Assembly: GCF_048569485.1 (NCBI RefSeq)
Contig: NC_134364.1
Location: 127,715,408 to 127,779,407 of the forward strand
Source: Anomaloglossus baeobatrachus
Lineage: Eukaryota > Chordata > Amphibia > Anura > Aromobatidae
Direction: 5' to 3'
Length of the DNA stretch: 64,000 nucleotides
Part shown: piece by piece, positions 23,801-35,119 of the stretch
How positions within the stretch are numbered: position 1 is the stretch's first letter
Layout: every line of letters begins with the position of its first letter
Notes under the pieces: generated by a model
Told to the model about the DNA's origin: nothing
Databases searched by the model: none
The model's input: the letters and a program-made list of their open reading frames with translations, nothing else
Position numbers and translations under genes: made by a program

Positions 23801-25237
23801 GGTGTGGGGAGCAGTACTGTGGGGTATAGTGGGCTGCATGAGTGGGGTGTGGGGAGCAGTCCTGTGGGGTAGAGTGGGCTGTATGAGTGGGGTGTGGGGA
23901 GCAGTCCTGTGGGGTGTAGTGGGCTGTATGAGTGGGGTGTGGGGAGCAGTACTGTGGGGTGTAGTGGGCTGTATGAGTGGGGTGTGGGGAGCAGTACTGT
24001 GGGGTGTAGTGGGCTGTATGAGTGGGGTGTGGGGAGCAGTACTGTGGGGTATAGTGGGCTGCATGAGTGGGGTGTGGGGAGCAGTACTGTGGGGTGTAGT
24101 GGGCTGCATGAGTGGGGTGTGGGGAGCAGTCCTGTGGGGTAGAGTGGGCTGCATGAGTGGGGAGCAGTCCTGTGGGGTAGAGTGGGCTGTATGAGTGGGG
24201 TGTGGGGAGCAGTACTGTGGGGTATAGTGGGCTGCATGAGTGGGGTGTGGGGAGCAGTACTGTGGGGTGTAGTGGGCTGCATGAGTGGGGTGTGGGGAGC
24301 AGTCCTGTGGAGTAGAGTGGGCTGCATGAGTGGGGTGTGGGGAGCAGTCCTGTGTGGTAGAGTGGGCTGCATGAGTGGGGTGTGGGGAGCAGTCCTGTGG
24401 GGTAGAGTGGGCTGCATGAGTGGGGTGTGGGGAGCAGTCCTGTGGGGTATAGTGGGCTGTATGAGTGGGGTGTGGTGAGCAGTACTGTGGGGTGTAGTGG
24501 GCTGTATGAGTGGGGTGTGGGGAGCAGTACTGTGGGGTGTAGTGGGCTGCATGAGTGGGGTGTGGGGAGCAGTACTGTGGGGTGTAGTGGGCTGCATGAG
24601 TGGGGTGTGGGGAGCAGTACTGTGGGGTGTAGTGGGCTGCATGAGTGGGGTGTGGGGAGCAGTACTGTGGGGTGTAGTGGGCTGCATGAGTGGGGTGTGG
24701 GGAGCAGTACTGTGGGGTGTAGTGGGCTGCATGAGTGGGGTGTGGGGAGCAGTACTGTGGGGTATAGTGGGCTGTATGAGTGGGGTGTGGGGAGCAGTAT
24801 TGTGGGGTATAGTGGGCTGCATGAGTGGGGTGTGGGGAGCAGTCCTGTGGGGTGTAGTGAGCTGTATGAGTGGGGTGTGGGGAGCAGTACTGTGGGGTGT
24901 AGTGGGCTGTATGAGTGGGGTGTGGGGAGCAGTACTGTGGGGTAGAGTGGGCTGTATGAGTGGGGTGTGGGGAGCAGTATTGTGGGGTATAGTGGGCTGC
25001 ATGAGTGGGGTGTGGGGAGCAGTCCTGTGGGGTGTAGTGAGCTGTATGAGTGGGGTGTGGGGAGCAGTACTGTGGGGTGTAGTGGGCTGTATGAGTGGGG
25101 TGTGGGGAGCAGTCCTGTGGAGTATAGTGGGCTGTATGAGTGGGGTGTGGGGAGCAGTACTGTGGGGTAGAGTGGGCTGTATGAGTGGGGTGTGGGGAGC
25201 AGTACTGTGGGGTGTAGTGGGGTGTGGGGAGCAGTCC
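20823..25237. repeat. 45-bp minisatellite, about 98 copies
   Basis: A 4.4-kb array of a 45-bp unit (gtggggtgtagtgggctg, then catgagtggggtgtgggg). Short units that lack the middle occur near 21735, 23163, 24155 and 25213. Because 45 is a multiple of 3 and the complement has no stop, one complementary frame runs for about 1480 codons; this is not a gene. The + strand is strongly G-rich. Confidence 0.98.
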
Positions 25238-25870
25238 TGACATGCCTTCATCTAGTCCCAGTACAGATCTCTGCTCGCCAGTGACCACCACTGGATTCCT
25301 ACAGCTTTCAACCTCTGAGGGATAATATTTTGGTGAAACTGGTGGTGACCGTGTAATGGTCGCACGTGTCGAGGATCAGTGACCCCAAACACTAGAGAAT
25401 AGGTTTGCTATGGCGGCACGATACTTCAGGGTGACATTGCAGTTGCGTGGCCCAGCATACGTGGCCCCTTGCTCCAGTTCAGTACCAGTCGCCACAATTT
25501 CATCCACACTTTTCTATCCGACCTTTACGGGCCTCAGTCCTGCCCTTCCCTTCACTATCTCTGGGTCCCCACTTAATCCCCGGCGGGGCCTGTCGTGACT
25601 CCTGGCTCCATACACAGCTGACCTAGCCACCTTCTGTCCTGGGCGGCCACCATCTTTGATCTCCCTCATAACCAGGGTCAGCACATGCTGATATTCACAA
25701 TACAACTACACTTCACATCAATTAGGCGAAAAGTGAAGCAAATCTATACAAAAACAGTGTTCAGTCATTGCACTCGGCCTTCGGAGCAGGCTTCTTTGTC
25801 TTTGCTTTACAGGTCGATCACTATTGGGTACAAGTAGACAATAAGTAATATAACCATTGACAAAGGCTGT
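25238..25870. other. unique or old-repeat intergenic sequence
   Basis: About 630 bp without tandem structure. The style from about 25400 to 25780 suggests a dispersed repeat, but I could not assign it. No coding frame is supported. Confidence 0.35.
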
Positions 25871-28130
25871 CAGTTTCTTTGGTTGCTAAGGTGATGGGAG
25901 GCTCAGTGTAGGTCTGGTTGCTAGGGCGATGGGTGGCTGACTGTTTGGTTGCTAGGGTGATGGAAGGCTCAGTCTAGGTTTGTTTGCTAGGGTTATAAAG
26001 GCTCAGTCTAGATGTGGTTGTCGGGTAGTGATGGTGGGGTTCAGTCTTTGTGTGGTTGTTGGTTGGTGATGGTGGGGTTCAGTCTACGTGTGGTTGTTGG
26101 GTGCTGATGGTGGGGTTCAGCCTAGGTGTGGTTGTTGGGTGGTGATGGTGGGGTTCAGTCTAGTTGTGGTTGTTGGGTGGTGATAGTGGGTTTAGTCTAG
26201 GTCTGGTGATGGTGGGGTTCAGTCTAGGTGTGGTTGCTGGGTGGTGATGGTGGGGTTCAGTCTAGGCGTGGTTGTTGGGTGGTGATGGTGGGGTTCAGTC
26301 TAGGCGTGGTTGTTGGGTGGTGATGGTGGGGTTCAGTCTAGGTGTGGTTGTTGGGTGGTGAATGTGGGATTCAGTCTAGGTGTGGTGTTGATGGTGGTGT
26401 TCAGTCTAGGTGTGGTTGTTGGGTGGTGATGGTGGTGTTCAGTCTAGGTGTGGTTGTTTGGTGATGGTGGGGTTCAGTCTAGTCGTGGTTGTTGGGTGGT
26501 GATGGTGGGGTTCAGTCTAGGTGTGGTTGTTGGGTGGTGATGGTGGGGTTCAGTCTAGGGGTGGTTGTTGGGTGGTGATGGTGGGGTTCAGTCTAGGCGT
26601 GGTTGTTGGGTGCTGATGGTGGGGTTCAGCCTAGGTGTGGTTGTTGGGTGGTGATGGTGGGGTTCAGTCTAGGTGTGGTTGCTGGGTGGTGATGGTGGGG
26701 TTCAGTCTAGGCGTGGTTGTTGGGTGGTGATGGTGGGGTTCAGTCTAGGCGTGGTTGTTGGGTGGTGATGGTGGGGTTCAGTCTAGGCGTGGTTGTTGGG
26801 TGGTGATACTGGGGTTCAGTCTAGGCGTGGTTGTTGGGTGGTGATGGTGGGGTTCAGTCTAGGTATGGTTGTTGGGTGGTGATCGTGGGGTTCAGTCTAG
26901 GCGTGGTTGTTGGGTGGTGATGGTGGGGTTCAGTCTAGGCGTGGTTGTTGGGTGGTGATGCTGGGGTTCAGTCTAGGCGTGGTTGTTGGGTGGTGATGGT
27001 GGGGTTCAGTCTAGGTGTGGTTGTTGGGTGGTGATGGTGGGGTTCAGTCTAGGCGTGGTTGTTGGGTGGTGATGGTGGGGTTCAGTCTAGGTGTGGTTGT
27101 TGGGTGGTGATGGTGGGGTTCAGTCTAGGCGTGGTTGTTGGGTGGTGATGGTGGGGTTCAGTCTAGGCGTGGTTGTTGGATGGTGATGCTGGGGTTCAGT
27201 CTAGGTGTGGTTGTTGGGTGGTGATGGTGGGGGTTCAGTCTAGGTGTGGTTGTTGGGTGGTGATGGTGGGGTTCAGTCTAGGCGTGGTTGTTGGGTGGTG
27301 ATGGTGGGGTTCAGTCTAGGCGTGGTTGTTGGGTGGTGATGGTGGGGTTCAGTCTAGGTGTGGTTGTTGGGTGGTGATGGTGGGGTTCAGTCTAGGCGTG
27401 GTTGTTGGGTGGTGATGGTGGGGTTCAGTCTAGGTGTGGTTGTTGGGTGGTGATGGTGGGGTTCAGTCTAGGCGTGGTTGTTGGGTGGTGATGGTGGGGT
27501 TCAGTCTAGGCGTGGTTGTTGGGTGGTGATGCTGGGGTTCAGTCTAGGCGTGGTTGTTGGGTGGTGATGGTGGGGTTCAGTCTAGGTGTGGTGTTGATGG
27601 TGGGGTTCAGTCCAGGTGTGGCTGTTGGGTGGTGATGGTGGGGTTCAGTCTAGGTGTGGTTGTTGGGTGGTGATGGTGGGGATCAGTCTAGGTGTGGTTG
27701 TTGGGTGGTGATGGTGGGGTTCAGTCTAGGTGTGGTTGTTGGATGGTGATGGTGGGGTTCAGTCTAGGTGTGGTTGTTGGGTGGTGATGGTGGGGTTCAG
27801 TCTAGGTGTGGTTGTTGGGTGGTGATGGTGGGGTTCAGTCTAGGTGTGGTTGTTGGGTGGTGATGGTGGGGTTCAGTCTAGGCGTGGTTGTTGGGTGGTG
27901 ATGGTGGGGTTCAGTCTAGGTGTGGTTGTTGAGTGGTGATGGTGGGGTTCAGTCTAGGCGTGGTTGTTGGGTGGTGATGGTGGGGTTCAGTCTAGGTGTG
28001 GTTGTTGAGTGGTGATGGTGGGGTTCAGTCTAGGCGTGGTTGTTGGGTGGTGATGGTGGGGTTCAGTCTAGGCGTGGTTGTTGGGTGGTGATGGTGGGGT
28101 TCAGTCTAGGCGTGGTTGTTGGGTTCACTC
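25871..28130. repeat. 38-bp minisatellite, about 55 copies
   Basis: Unit gtggttgttgggtggtgatg plus gtggggttcagtctaggc. The left edge (25871-26010) holds strongly diverged copies (gttgctagggcgatggg) that grade into the regular array, the pattern expected when internal copies are homogenised and edge copies are not. Confidence 0.97.
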
Positions 28131-28800
28131 CGGCTTTGATTGTGTGAGCTGATGAGGGGGCCGGTGTCATGGCTTCCTCCTCTGGTGCAGGAATTCGGGG
28201 AATGCAGTGAATGTGCACTGATCTATGGACTGACGCATTGTTTTATTACAGCTGATAGAGGCCGTGTAATCTCTGTTTTCTCCGCACACACTGGTGATAT
28301 CGGCCGCTCCTCCTGATAGAAGACCTTTATGTTATTGGGCAGTTGGAACACTTTTAGTAAGTTACAGCCATCACTTTGGTCTGGTTCTGATTCACAGCGA
28401 TCCCATCCGGTGCCATGTCACTGCTCATAGCAACCAGTAACCGAGAACACAAACAGAGAAGGAGCTGATTTGTGGTTGCCATGGTAACACTATTGTTGTC
28501 GTAGTCAGGTTCGGCACTCCTCTCCTGAGTGGGATCTGGGCACTGCCCTGTCTCTCTGAGGGGGGCTGAGGTTGGGGGTGCACTCTTCATCTTGCTGGTT
28601 GGATACGGTGAGGGCCGGACGCATTTAGAAGCCATTTCCCATCAGAGCACATAATGGAAATGACAGCGCGCATTATCCTCCATTAAGTGTCCTCGCTGAC
28701 GATGTTCTTCCTCCATCCTCTGAATAGACCTAGTAATCAATATCCAGACAGGATGAGGAGACATGACTTGTTCTGTGCAGCGTTAACCCCTGTAACCCCA
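28131..28800. other. unique intergenic sequence
   Basis: About 670 bp of single-copy sequence with an X-box-like motif at 28474-28487. No exon can be identified with confidence. Confidence 0.4.
28474..28487. promoter_or_regulatory. RFX X-box-like palindrome
   Basis: GTTGCCATGGTAAC matches the palindromic RFX X-box consensus closely. Its target gene is unknown; it lies 2.7 kb upstream of the S100A10 start codon. Confidence 0.35.
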
Positions 28801-29940
28801 GCACAAGTATCACCGGCACCGAAACATGGACGAAATCCATAGAACTTAGTCATTTTAGCCTAAGTAAGCCACTGACATACCCCACAGGCCTCATTCAGAC
28901 TCCTTTTTTCCCCTCCAGATGCCTTTGCCCCATCCAGAATCCACAGTCCTCCTCCTGCAGAACCTCCTATCCCCATTCTCATCCTCCTGGAGACTGAGCT
29001 GTCCCCCCATTCTTGTCCTCCTGCAGACTGAGCTGTCCCCCCATTCTCGTCCTCCAGGAGACTGAGCTGTCCCCCCATTCTTGTCCTCCTGGAGACTGAG
29101 CTGTCCCCCATTCTCGTCCTCCTGGAGACTGAGCTGTCCCCCCATTCTCGTCCTCCTGGAGACTGAGCTGTCCCCCCATTCTCGTCCTCCTGGAGACTGA
29201 GCTGTCCCCCCATTCTCGTCCTCCTGGAGACTGAGCTGTCCCCCCATTCTCGTCCTCCTGGAGACTCAGCTGCCCCCCCATTCTTGTCCTCCTGGAGACT
29301 GAGCTGTCCCCCCATTTTCATCCTCCAGGAGACTGAGCTGTCCCCCCATTCTCGTCCTCCTGGAAACTGAGCTGTCCCCCCATTCTCGTCCTCCAGGAGA
29401 CTGAGCTGTCCCCCCATTCTTGTCCTCCTGGAGACTGAGCTGTCCCCCATTCACAAGTATCACCGGCACCGAAACATGAACAAATAACTTTTTAGCCTAA
29501 AACTCACTGCCAGACCCCACAGGCCTCTTTCAGACTCCTTTTTTCCCCTCCAGATGCCTTTGCCCCATCCAGAATCCACAGTCCTCCTCCTGCAGAACCT
29601 CCTATCCCCATTCTCATCCTCCATGAGGCTGAGCTGTCCCCCCATTCTCGTCCTCCTGGAGACTGAGCTGTCCCCCCCATTCTCGTCCTCCAGGAGACTG
29701 AGCTGTCCCCCCCATTCTCGTCCTCCAGGAGACTGAGCTGTCCCCCCATTCTCGTCCTCCTGGAGACTGAGCTGTCCCCCCATTCTCGTCCTCCTGGAGA
29801 CTGAGCTGTCCCCCCATTCTCGTCCTCCTGGAGACTGAGCTGTCCCCCCCCATTCTCGTCCTCCTGGAGACTGAGGTGTCCCCCCATTCTCGTCCTCCAG
29901 GAGACTGAGCTGTCCCCCCATTCTCCTTTTCAGGTAGAAC
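28801..29940. repeat. duplicated block with two 34-bp minisatellite arrays
   Basis: A leader of about 180 bp (28801-28985, beginning cacaagtatcaccggcacc) is repeated at 29452-29625. Each copy is followed by an array of a 34-bp unit (ggagactgagctgtcccc, then attctcgtcctcct): 28985-29450 and 29625-29935. A block of about 650 bp has therefore been duplicated in tandem, leader and array together. Confidence 0.93.
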
Positions 29941-30057
29941 CTGCTGTCCCCCATTTTTTCTGTCTCGTCCTCCTGCATACCCTGGTGTCCCCCATTATCC
30001 TTCTGGAGACATAGCTGTCCCCCCATTTTCTTCCTTTTGTATACCCAGCTGTCCCCC

Positions 30058-30870
30058 ATTTTCTTGCTGCAGGCACAGCTGTCCCCCCATTCTCTTGCTG
30101 CAGGCACAGCTGTCCCCCCATTCTCTTGCTGCAGGCACAGCTGTCCCCCTATTCTCTTGCTGCAGGCACAGCTGTCCCCCTATTCTCTTGCTGCAGGCAC
30201 AGCTGTCCCCCCATTCTCTTGCTGCAGGCACAGCTGTCCCCCCATTCTCTTGCTGCAGGCACAGCTGTCCCCCCATTCTCTTGCTGCAGGCACAGCTGTC
30301 CCCCCATTCTCTTGCTGCAGGCACAGCTGTCCCCCCATTCTCTTGCTGCAGGCACAGCTGTCCCCCCCATTCTCTTGCTGCAGGCACAGCTGTCCCCCCA
30401 TTCTCTTGCTGCAGGCACAGCTGTCCCCCCATTCTCTTGCTGCAGGCACAGCTGTCCCCCCATTCTCTTGCTGCAGGCACAGCTGTCCCCCCATTCTCTT
30501 GCTGCAGGCACAGCTGTCCCCCCATTCTCTTGCTGCAGGCACAGCTGTCCCCCCATTCTCTTGCTGCAGGCACAGCTGTCCCCCTATTCTCTTGCTGCAG
30601 GCACAGCTGTCCCCCCCCCCCATTCTCTTGCTGCAGGCACAGCTGTCCCCCCCATTCTCTTGCTGCAGGCACAGCTGTCCCCCCCATTCTCTTGCTGCAG
30701 GCACAGCTATCCCCCCCCCCCATTCTCTTGCTGCAGGCACAGCTGTCCCCCATTCTCTTGCTGTAGGCACAGCTATCCCCCCCCCCATTCTCTTGCTGCA
30801 GGCACAGCTGTCCCCCAGTCTCTTGCTGCAGGCACAGCTGTCCCCCATTCTCCTCCTGCAGACCCAGGTG
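30058..30870. repeat. 31-bp minisatellite
   Basis: About 26 copies of attctcttgctgcag followed by gcacagctgtcccccc, with C-tract length variation at the right edge. Each unit carries a pyrimidine tract and CAG/G that resembles a 3' splice site. The array ends about 310 bp upstream of the S100A10 start-codon exon. Confidence 0.96.
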
Positions 30871-31201
30871 TCCCCCATTCTTCCCCTAATGCAGACTCAG
30901 CTGTCCTCCATGCCCTTATCCTCCTCCAATCCCCGATGTAGTGAGGCTGTGCGTTATGTATAGGTGTTACAGAGGCGTATTATATAGACTAGTCACGTGC
31001 TACAGACCGGAGACTAGAGATGTATATTTAATATACACGGATGTGGCACAAATTCCATATTGTGTCTGGTGCCACCACCCCCGCAAGGCGCCTTCTTGGC
31101 CAATGGGCCTTCATTGCCTATTGATAAATTGGACCATCCCAGGGGGTCACTGGAAGTAATGGGGTTTGTCTTCTCTTGCAGAACCTCGGAACCCAACAAT
31201 C

Positions 31202-32401
31202 ATGGTCCCCTCAGATCTGGAGCAAGCGATGGAGACCCTGATGTTCAAGTTCCATAAATATGCTGGGGACAAGAGCTACATGTCCAAGGATGACCTCCAC
31301 AGGCTGATGGAGACCGAGTTCTCTGACTTCCTGAAGGTGCGTGTGCGATCATAGATGGTGATATGGAGAAGATCTGAACAATCCAGAGGGATTGTCTTAA
31401 GGGTACTTTACACAGTGCGACATCGCTAGCGATCTCATTAGCGATGTGAAATTCTAGATCGCAAGTGCGATCATTTGAGATCGCACATAGGTCATTTTAT
31501 GCATGTGCGATCTCGAAAGATCGCACTTGCGATCTAGAATTTCACATAGCTAACGAGATCGCTAGCTATGTCGCACTGTGTAAAGTACCCTTTACTTGGA
31601 CAACCAGTCACTGAAATGGGGTTGTATGGCTGATCAATGGAGAACCTGTGGAAGGAACTTCTCAGGATCCGATTTTGATCCATAAATTCCCCAGTACAAA
31701 GCATGGCCAGAATACATGGACGCCCTGTTGGGTGTCCATCATGGATGTTCATATATATATGAGATCTGTTGATACCGCCTCAGAGCAATCACCAGATGTC
31801 CCTGTTAATAATGTAGTGACGCCTCTATTGTTGGCTTTCGGGGACGTTTTCATAGCTGGCAGTCTACCTGTGAGTGACTCCATGAGGGCAGATCCTTAGG
31901 AACTGATGAGAACCCTCCCTGCAAGCCCCATCTTGCCCGCGATTATTTATAATCCCTCACCTCCTGTAGGTGTGACCTGCGGCAGAGGAGAGAGGGATTT
32001 ACAAGCAATTACACAATCAGATATTGGGATTGTCATGTGTGGGAAATTAGAGAGAACAAAAGCACAAGTAGTCCGAAATCCGACATCTTGGATCCTTAAG
32101 TCCCCGAATAATCATTGGTCTGGTTCCCCCATATGTACATAGTGACTCCACCAGCAGAATTGTGAGCACAGCTCTGGAGTATTTGGAGTGGTAATATCTG
32201 ACTTTCTTCCTCATATAACCTGATCATCATATCTTTCCCTGACAGAACCAGAATGACCCGCTGGCCGTGGATAAGATCATGAAGGATCTGGATCAGTGTC
32301 GGGATGGACGCGTCACCTTCCACAGCTACTTTTCCCTAATCGCCGGTCTGACCATCGCCTGTAATGACTTCTATTGTAAGAACATGAAGGGTAGGAAGTG
32401 A
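31202..32401 (+). CDS. s100a10: S100A10 (p11), annexin A2 light chain
   Basis: Two coding exons: 31202-31336 (the exon begins at 31182 after ttctcttgcag, with a 20-nt 5'UTR part) and 32246-32401 (stop TGA), joined in phase 0. The product has 96 residues; the human protein has 97. Diagnostic sequence includes MVPSDLEQAMETLMFKFHKY, AGDKSYMSKDDL, DPLAVDKIMKDLDQCRDG and SLIAGLTIACNDFY. Both calcium loops are degenerate in the S100A10 manner: EF1 is shortened, and EF2 reads D-Q-C-R-D-G with Cys at ligand position 3 and Ser at position 12. The protein is therefore expected to be locked in the calcium-like state. It forms the heterotetramer with annexin A2 at membranes and traffics several channels. 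The C-terminal tail (CKNMKGRK) differs from mammals. A noncoding first exon is expected upstream but was not identified. Confidence 0.97.
31400..31591. mobile_element. 192-bp palindromic MITE, PIF/Harbinger-like
   Basis: Sits in the S100A10 intron. Ends are AGGGTACTTTACACAGTG and its complement, flanked by TTA (31397-31399 and 31592-31594). Almost the whole element is one inverted repeat, so it can fold into a single long hairpin. The 3-bp TTA duplication is typical of PIF/Harbinger. It has no coding capacity. Confidence 0.85.
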
Positions 32402-32512
32402 AGCCGGCCACCCCTGACCCAATGCTCTACTCGCTTATCTCGCCAGACTGCACCAAAGAGGGAGAGACCCTATCTGTCCACTCAGCTCATTCCACCCCAA
32501 AACCAAAGCCGA

Positions 32513-32518
32513 AATAAA
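32513..32518 (+). terminator. s100a10: polyadenylation signal of S100A10
   Basis: AATAAA 112 bp after the stop codon, followed about 15-30 bp later by a T/GT-rich element (ttttgtaagtcgtgttgtgt). The implied 3'UTR is short. Confidence 0.8.
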
Positions 32519-32529
32519 CACCCAAATGT

Positions 32530-33221
32530 TTTGTAAGTCGTGTTGTGTTTTCTTTATAAAAGTGACCCCCAAACACGGGTTCTTGGTGGATTTTGACTGT
32601 CAGCTCTTGTATATGAAGGTTACACCCTCATCACACACCGTCGCTCTCACCTGCCCTATAATTACCTTGTCACCTGTGAGATATTGGCACTGCACCGTTT
32701 CCTCGGGGCACCACTATTGGCTTTGACTGTTCTTCTAACTCCTAATACTTGATTTCTGAGAGGACTTCTTATAATGGTATTGACGTGGATGCTTTGGACA
32801 GCTTCCCCAGCACTACGTCTTCACCAGCTCTCCTGGGCAGTCGGCAGTCCTCTATGGCCACCCTATGTGGCATCTGTTAGTGGCCGCAATGTTTCTCTAA
32901 TAACCTTTCCTTCATTTTTCTTTTCTCATCAGCCTGCGATCACTCTTGCTTGTCGTAATGATCTTCTTCTGAACGTTGGCACTTATCATGGTTACGCCCC
33001 GGCTCATCCATTCCCGAACTGTCATGAACACGCGTTACATGTGTTATTCATGAGATTGTAGAAGCTGGAGGCAGAATCCGAGTTACCTAACACTACGAAA
33101 ACAGTGACAAAAATGCTGCCAGCCCTGCCTGACAATCCTCCTACACTACCCACACAAGTAGCGCTTATCTAACATTGGGCAGAATCAAAGTTCTGAGCTT
33201 CTGAGAGAGTTGTCAGCAGCG
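32530..33221. other. intergenic sequence 3' of S100A10
   Basis: About 690 bp without a recognised gene, tandem repeat or element. Confidence 0.4.
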
Positions 33222-33224
33222 TTA

Positions 33225-33460
33225 AGGGGAACCTTCCACCTCATTCACGCTGCACAAACTATGTTCATAAATCAAAGCCTTCACGATTGCAGCTCGGGTA
33301 GTCCAGCATTGCCTCTGGCCGGCTCTTCCCAGGGCTACTGTAGGGTTGAGAAGAGCTGGCCAAGGGCAACGCTGGTCTGGTTTCGCCTTAGCTATGGTTC
33401 TTGGTCAGATCTTCATGCTGCTCGTGGTTTGGACAGTATGAATAAAGTGAAAGATTCCCT
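33225..33460. mobile_element. 236-bp MITE, PIF/Harbinger-like
   Basis: Begins AGGGGAACCTTCCACC and ends GTGAAAGATTCCCT, imperfect terminal inverted repeats. It is flanked by TTA at 33222-33224 and 33461-33463. Non-coding. The ends differ from those of the other MITEs in the window, so it is a separate family. Confidence 0.7.
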
Positions 33461-33463
33461 TTA

Positions 33464-34135
33464 AAATCTCAATCTGCAAAGAATATCTTCAGATAGACTA
33501 TACTTGGCGAAGGAGGCCGTGTGATAAGAGGCAAATATTTACCCAATATTTTCAGACTCGAAGAACAAAGCTCTGTTGTAAATTCCGGTTCAGATGTGTT
33601 TCTGCCGGGTGACATGATGATACTTGAAGCTTTATGACTAGTTGGAGGTCACAAACCTTCCCGCATGTGTTGGAAGTGGGAGGAGGGCCATGGTGGATGG
33701 ATTTTACTGGATTGTAAAATTAACACCAGGACTAGGGGAGTCACAGTGGGCCCCCCTGGAGTTAACTTTCTCGGGTCCACCCAAGTTCAGTGAAAGGCCA
33801 TTCTCCCTGTTATATAGCTACATTTTTATCATCCATAACAAGGGTCATCTGAATTCAGGCCAAAAAATCTGCAGAATCCTTAACATTTTCCAGTAGGGTC
33901 CAGGGTGTGAATCTACTGAAAATTTCTCTACGACCTTAGTTGGAATCTAAAAGGGCAGCAGAAAACAAGGGCGGCTGCTTCCTCGGACTGTGAGAATGTT
34001 CTGGGGAAAAGGCAGAGTTCAGGTCTCTGCGATCATCATCGTTATTGCTGTTGGACGAAGACTCACCGGCTTTCAAGCCCTCTGATATTTTCCTTTTTCT
34101 TCCTTTCGTGGTAGCACTGATACACCCTACTCAGC
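33464..34135. other. intergenic sequence
   Basis: About 670 bp in which I see no gene or recognisable element. Confidence 0.4.
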
Positions 34136-34136
34136 A

Positions 34137-34440
34137 CAGATATGAGGCCACCATGCTGCTGGTGGGCACACCCTGAGGCCACCATAATGGAGGTGGACAC
34201 ATTCTTAGCCCACCATGATGATGGTGGGCAAACCCTGAGGCCACCATAATGGAGGTGGACACATTCTTAGGCCACCATAATGGAGGTGGACACATTCCTA
34301 GGCCACCATGATGGTCAGGTGGGCAAACCCTGAGGCCACCATGATGGTGGTGGGCAAACCCTGAGGCCACCATGATGGTGATGGGCACACCCTGAGGCCA
34401 GAATAATGGAGGTGGGCACACCCTTATGCCATGGTTTTTG
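34137..34440. repeat. 31-bp minisatellite, about 9 copies
   Basis: Alternating copies of gaggccaccatgatggtgg (then gcaaaccct) and ggccaccataatggaggtg (then acacattctta). The two variants are interspersed. Confidence 0.88.
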
Positions 34441-35080
34441 TTATATATCCCTTTTAGGCCAGGTGTTGGTCATCCTATGAAGTCAACTATTTGTCGTCAG
34501 AGTCGATTCCAAAGTTTTAGCAGCTAGATCCTACTGCGATGCCTCCTAACCAGACTTTTTGAGTTTAATTATTCAGATCTTTCTGTTTGAGAAGTATGAG
34601 TTGAGTATAATTGTAGGGATATATTCCAGATAAAGGATCTTTGCCAATAACAGTCATAAGCGACTATAGGTGACACAGGACAACCATGCTGTCACAATAG
34701 TACCAAATCACATCAACCAGAAAGATAATTAGACACTGAGTTCTCAACGATACATGAAATCATCATCCGACCTAATGACCTGTATCCTCCCCCCTCTGTA
34801 TCCAACCCCCTCTGTATCTTCCCTCTATATCCTCTCACCCCTCACAATCTACTCCCTCGCCTCTCACCATATATATCCTATCTGCTTTCACCTCGCTCTA
34901 ATATTATACTCTAGCTTATCTAACGCCTCTCACTCCTCTCTATATACACAGTATATTCCCTCACGTCTCTTCTCTTTATATTAATTCTCCCTCCTTCCTC
35001 TGATCCTCTCACTTCTGTCTTTTCTCATTGTTCTCTCACCTCTCCTTATAAATTCCCTCTCCTGTCCCTAGATATACACG
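34441..35080. other. intergenic sequence, pyrimidine-rich at the right
   Basis: No gene seen. From about 34780 it is a C/T-rich, TA-containing low-complexity tract (tctatatcctctcaccc). Similar pieces reappear at 38870-38935 and 43100-43320, so it seems to be the tract into which the following elements inserted. Confidence 0.45.
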
Positions 35081-35119
35081 TGCATCTCAATAAATTAGAA
35101 TATCCTCAAAAAGTGAATT

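Noticed and set aside
20823-25237. Canonical G-quadruplex array in the G-rich 45-bp repeat
   Set aside because: Each unit has several G3-G4 runs, but some loops are 10-12 nt, beyond the usual seven. Folding is possible but I cannot support it as a canonical motif.
20769-25291. Frames of 787, 1479 and 1125 codons on the - strand (Pro/His/Thr/Ser repeats)
   Set aside because: Produced by the 45-bp array, whose complement lacks stops. All frames are simple 15-residue repeats without an independent domain.
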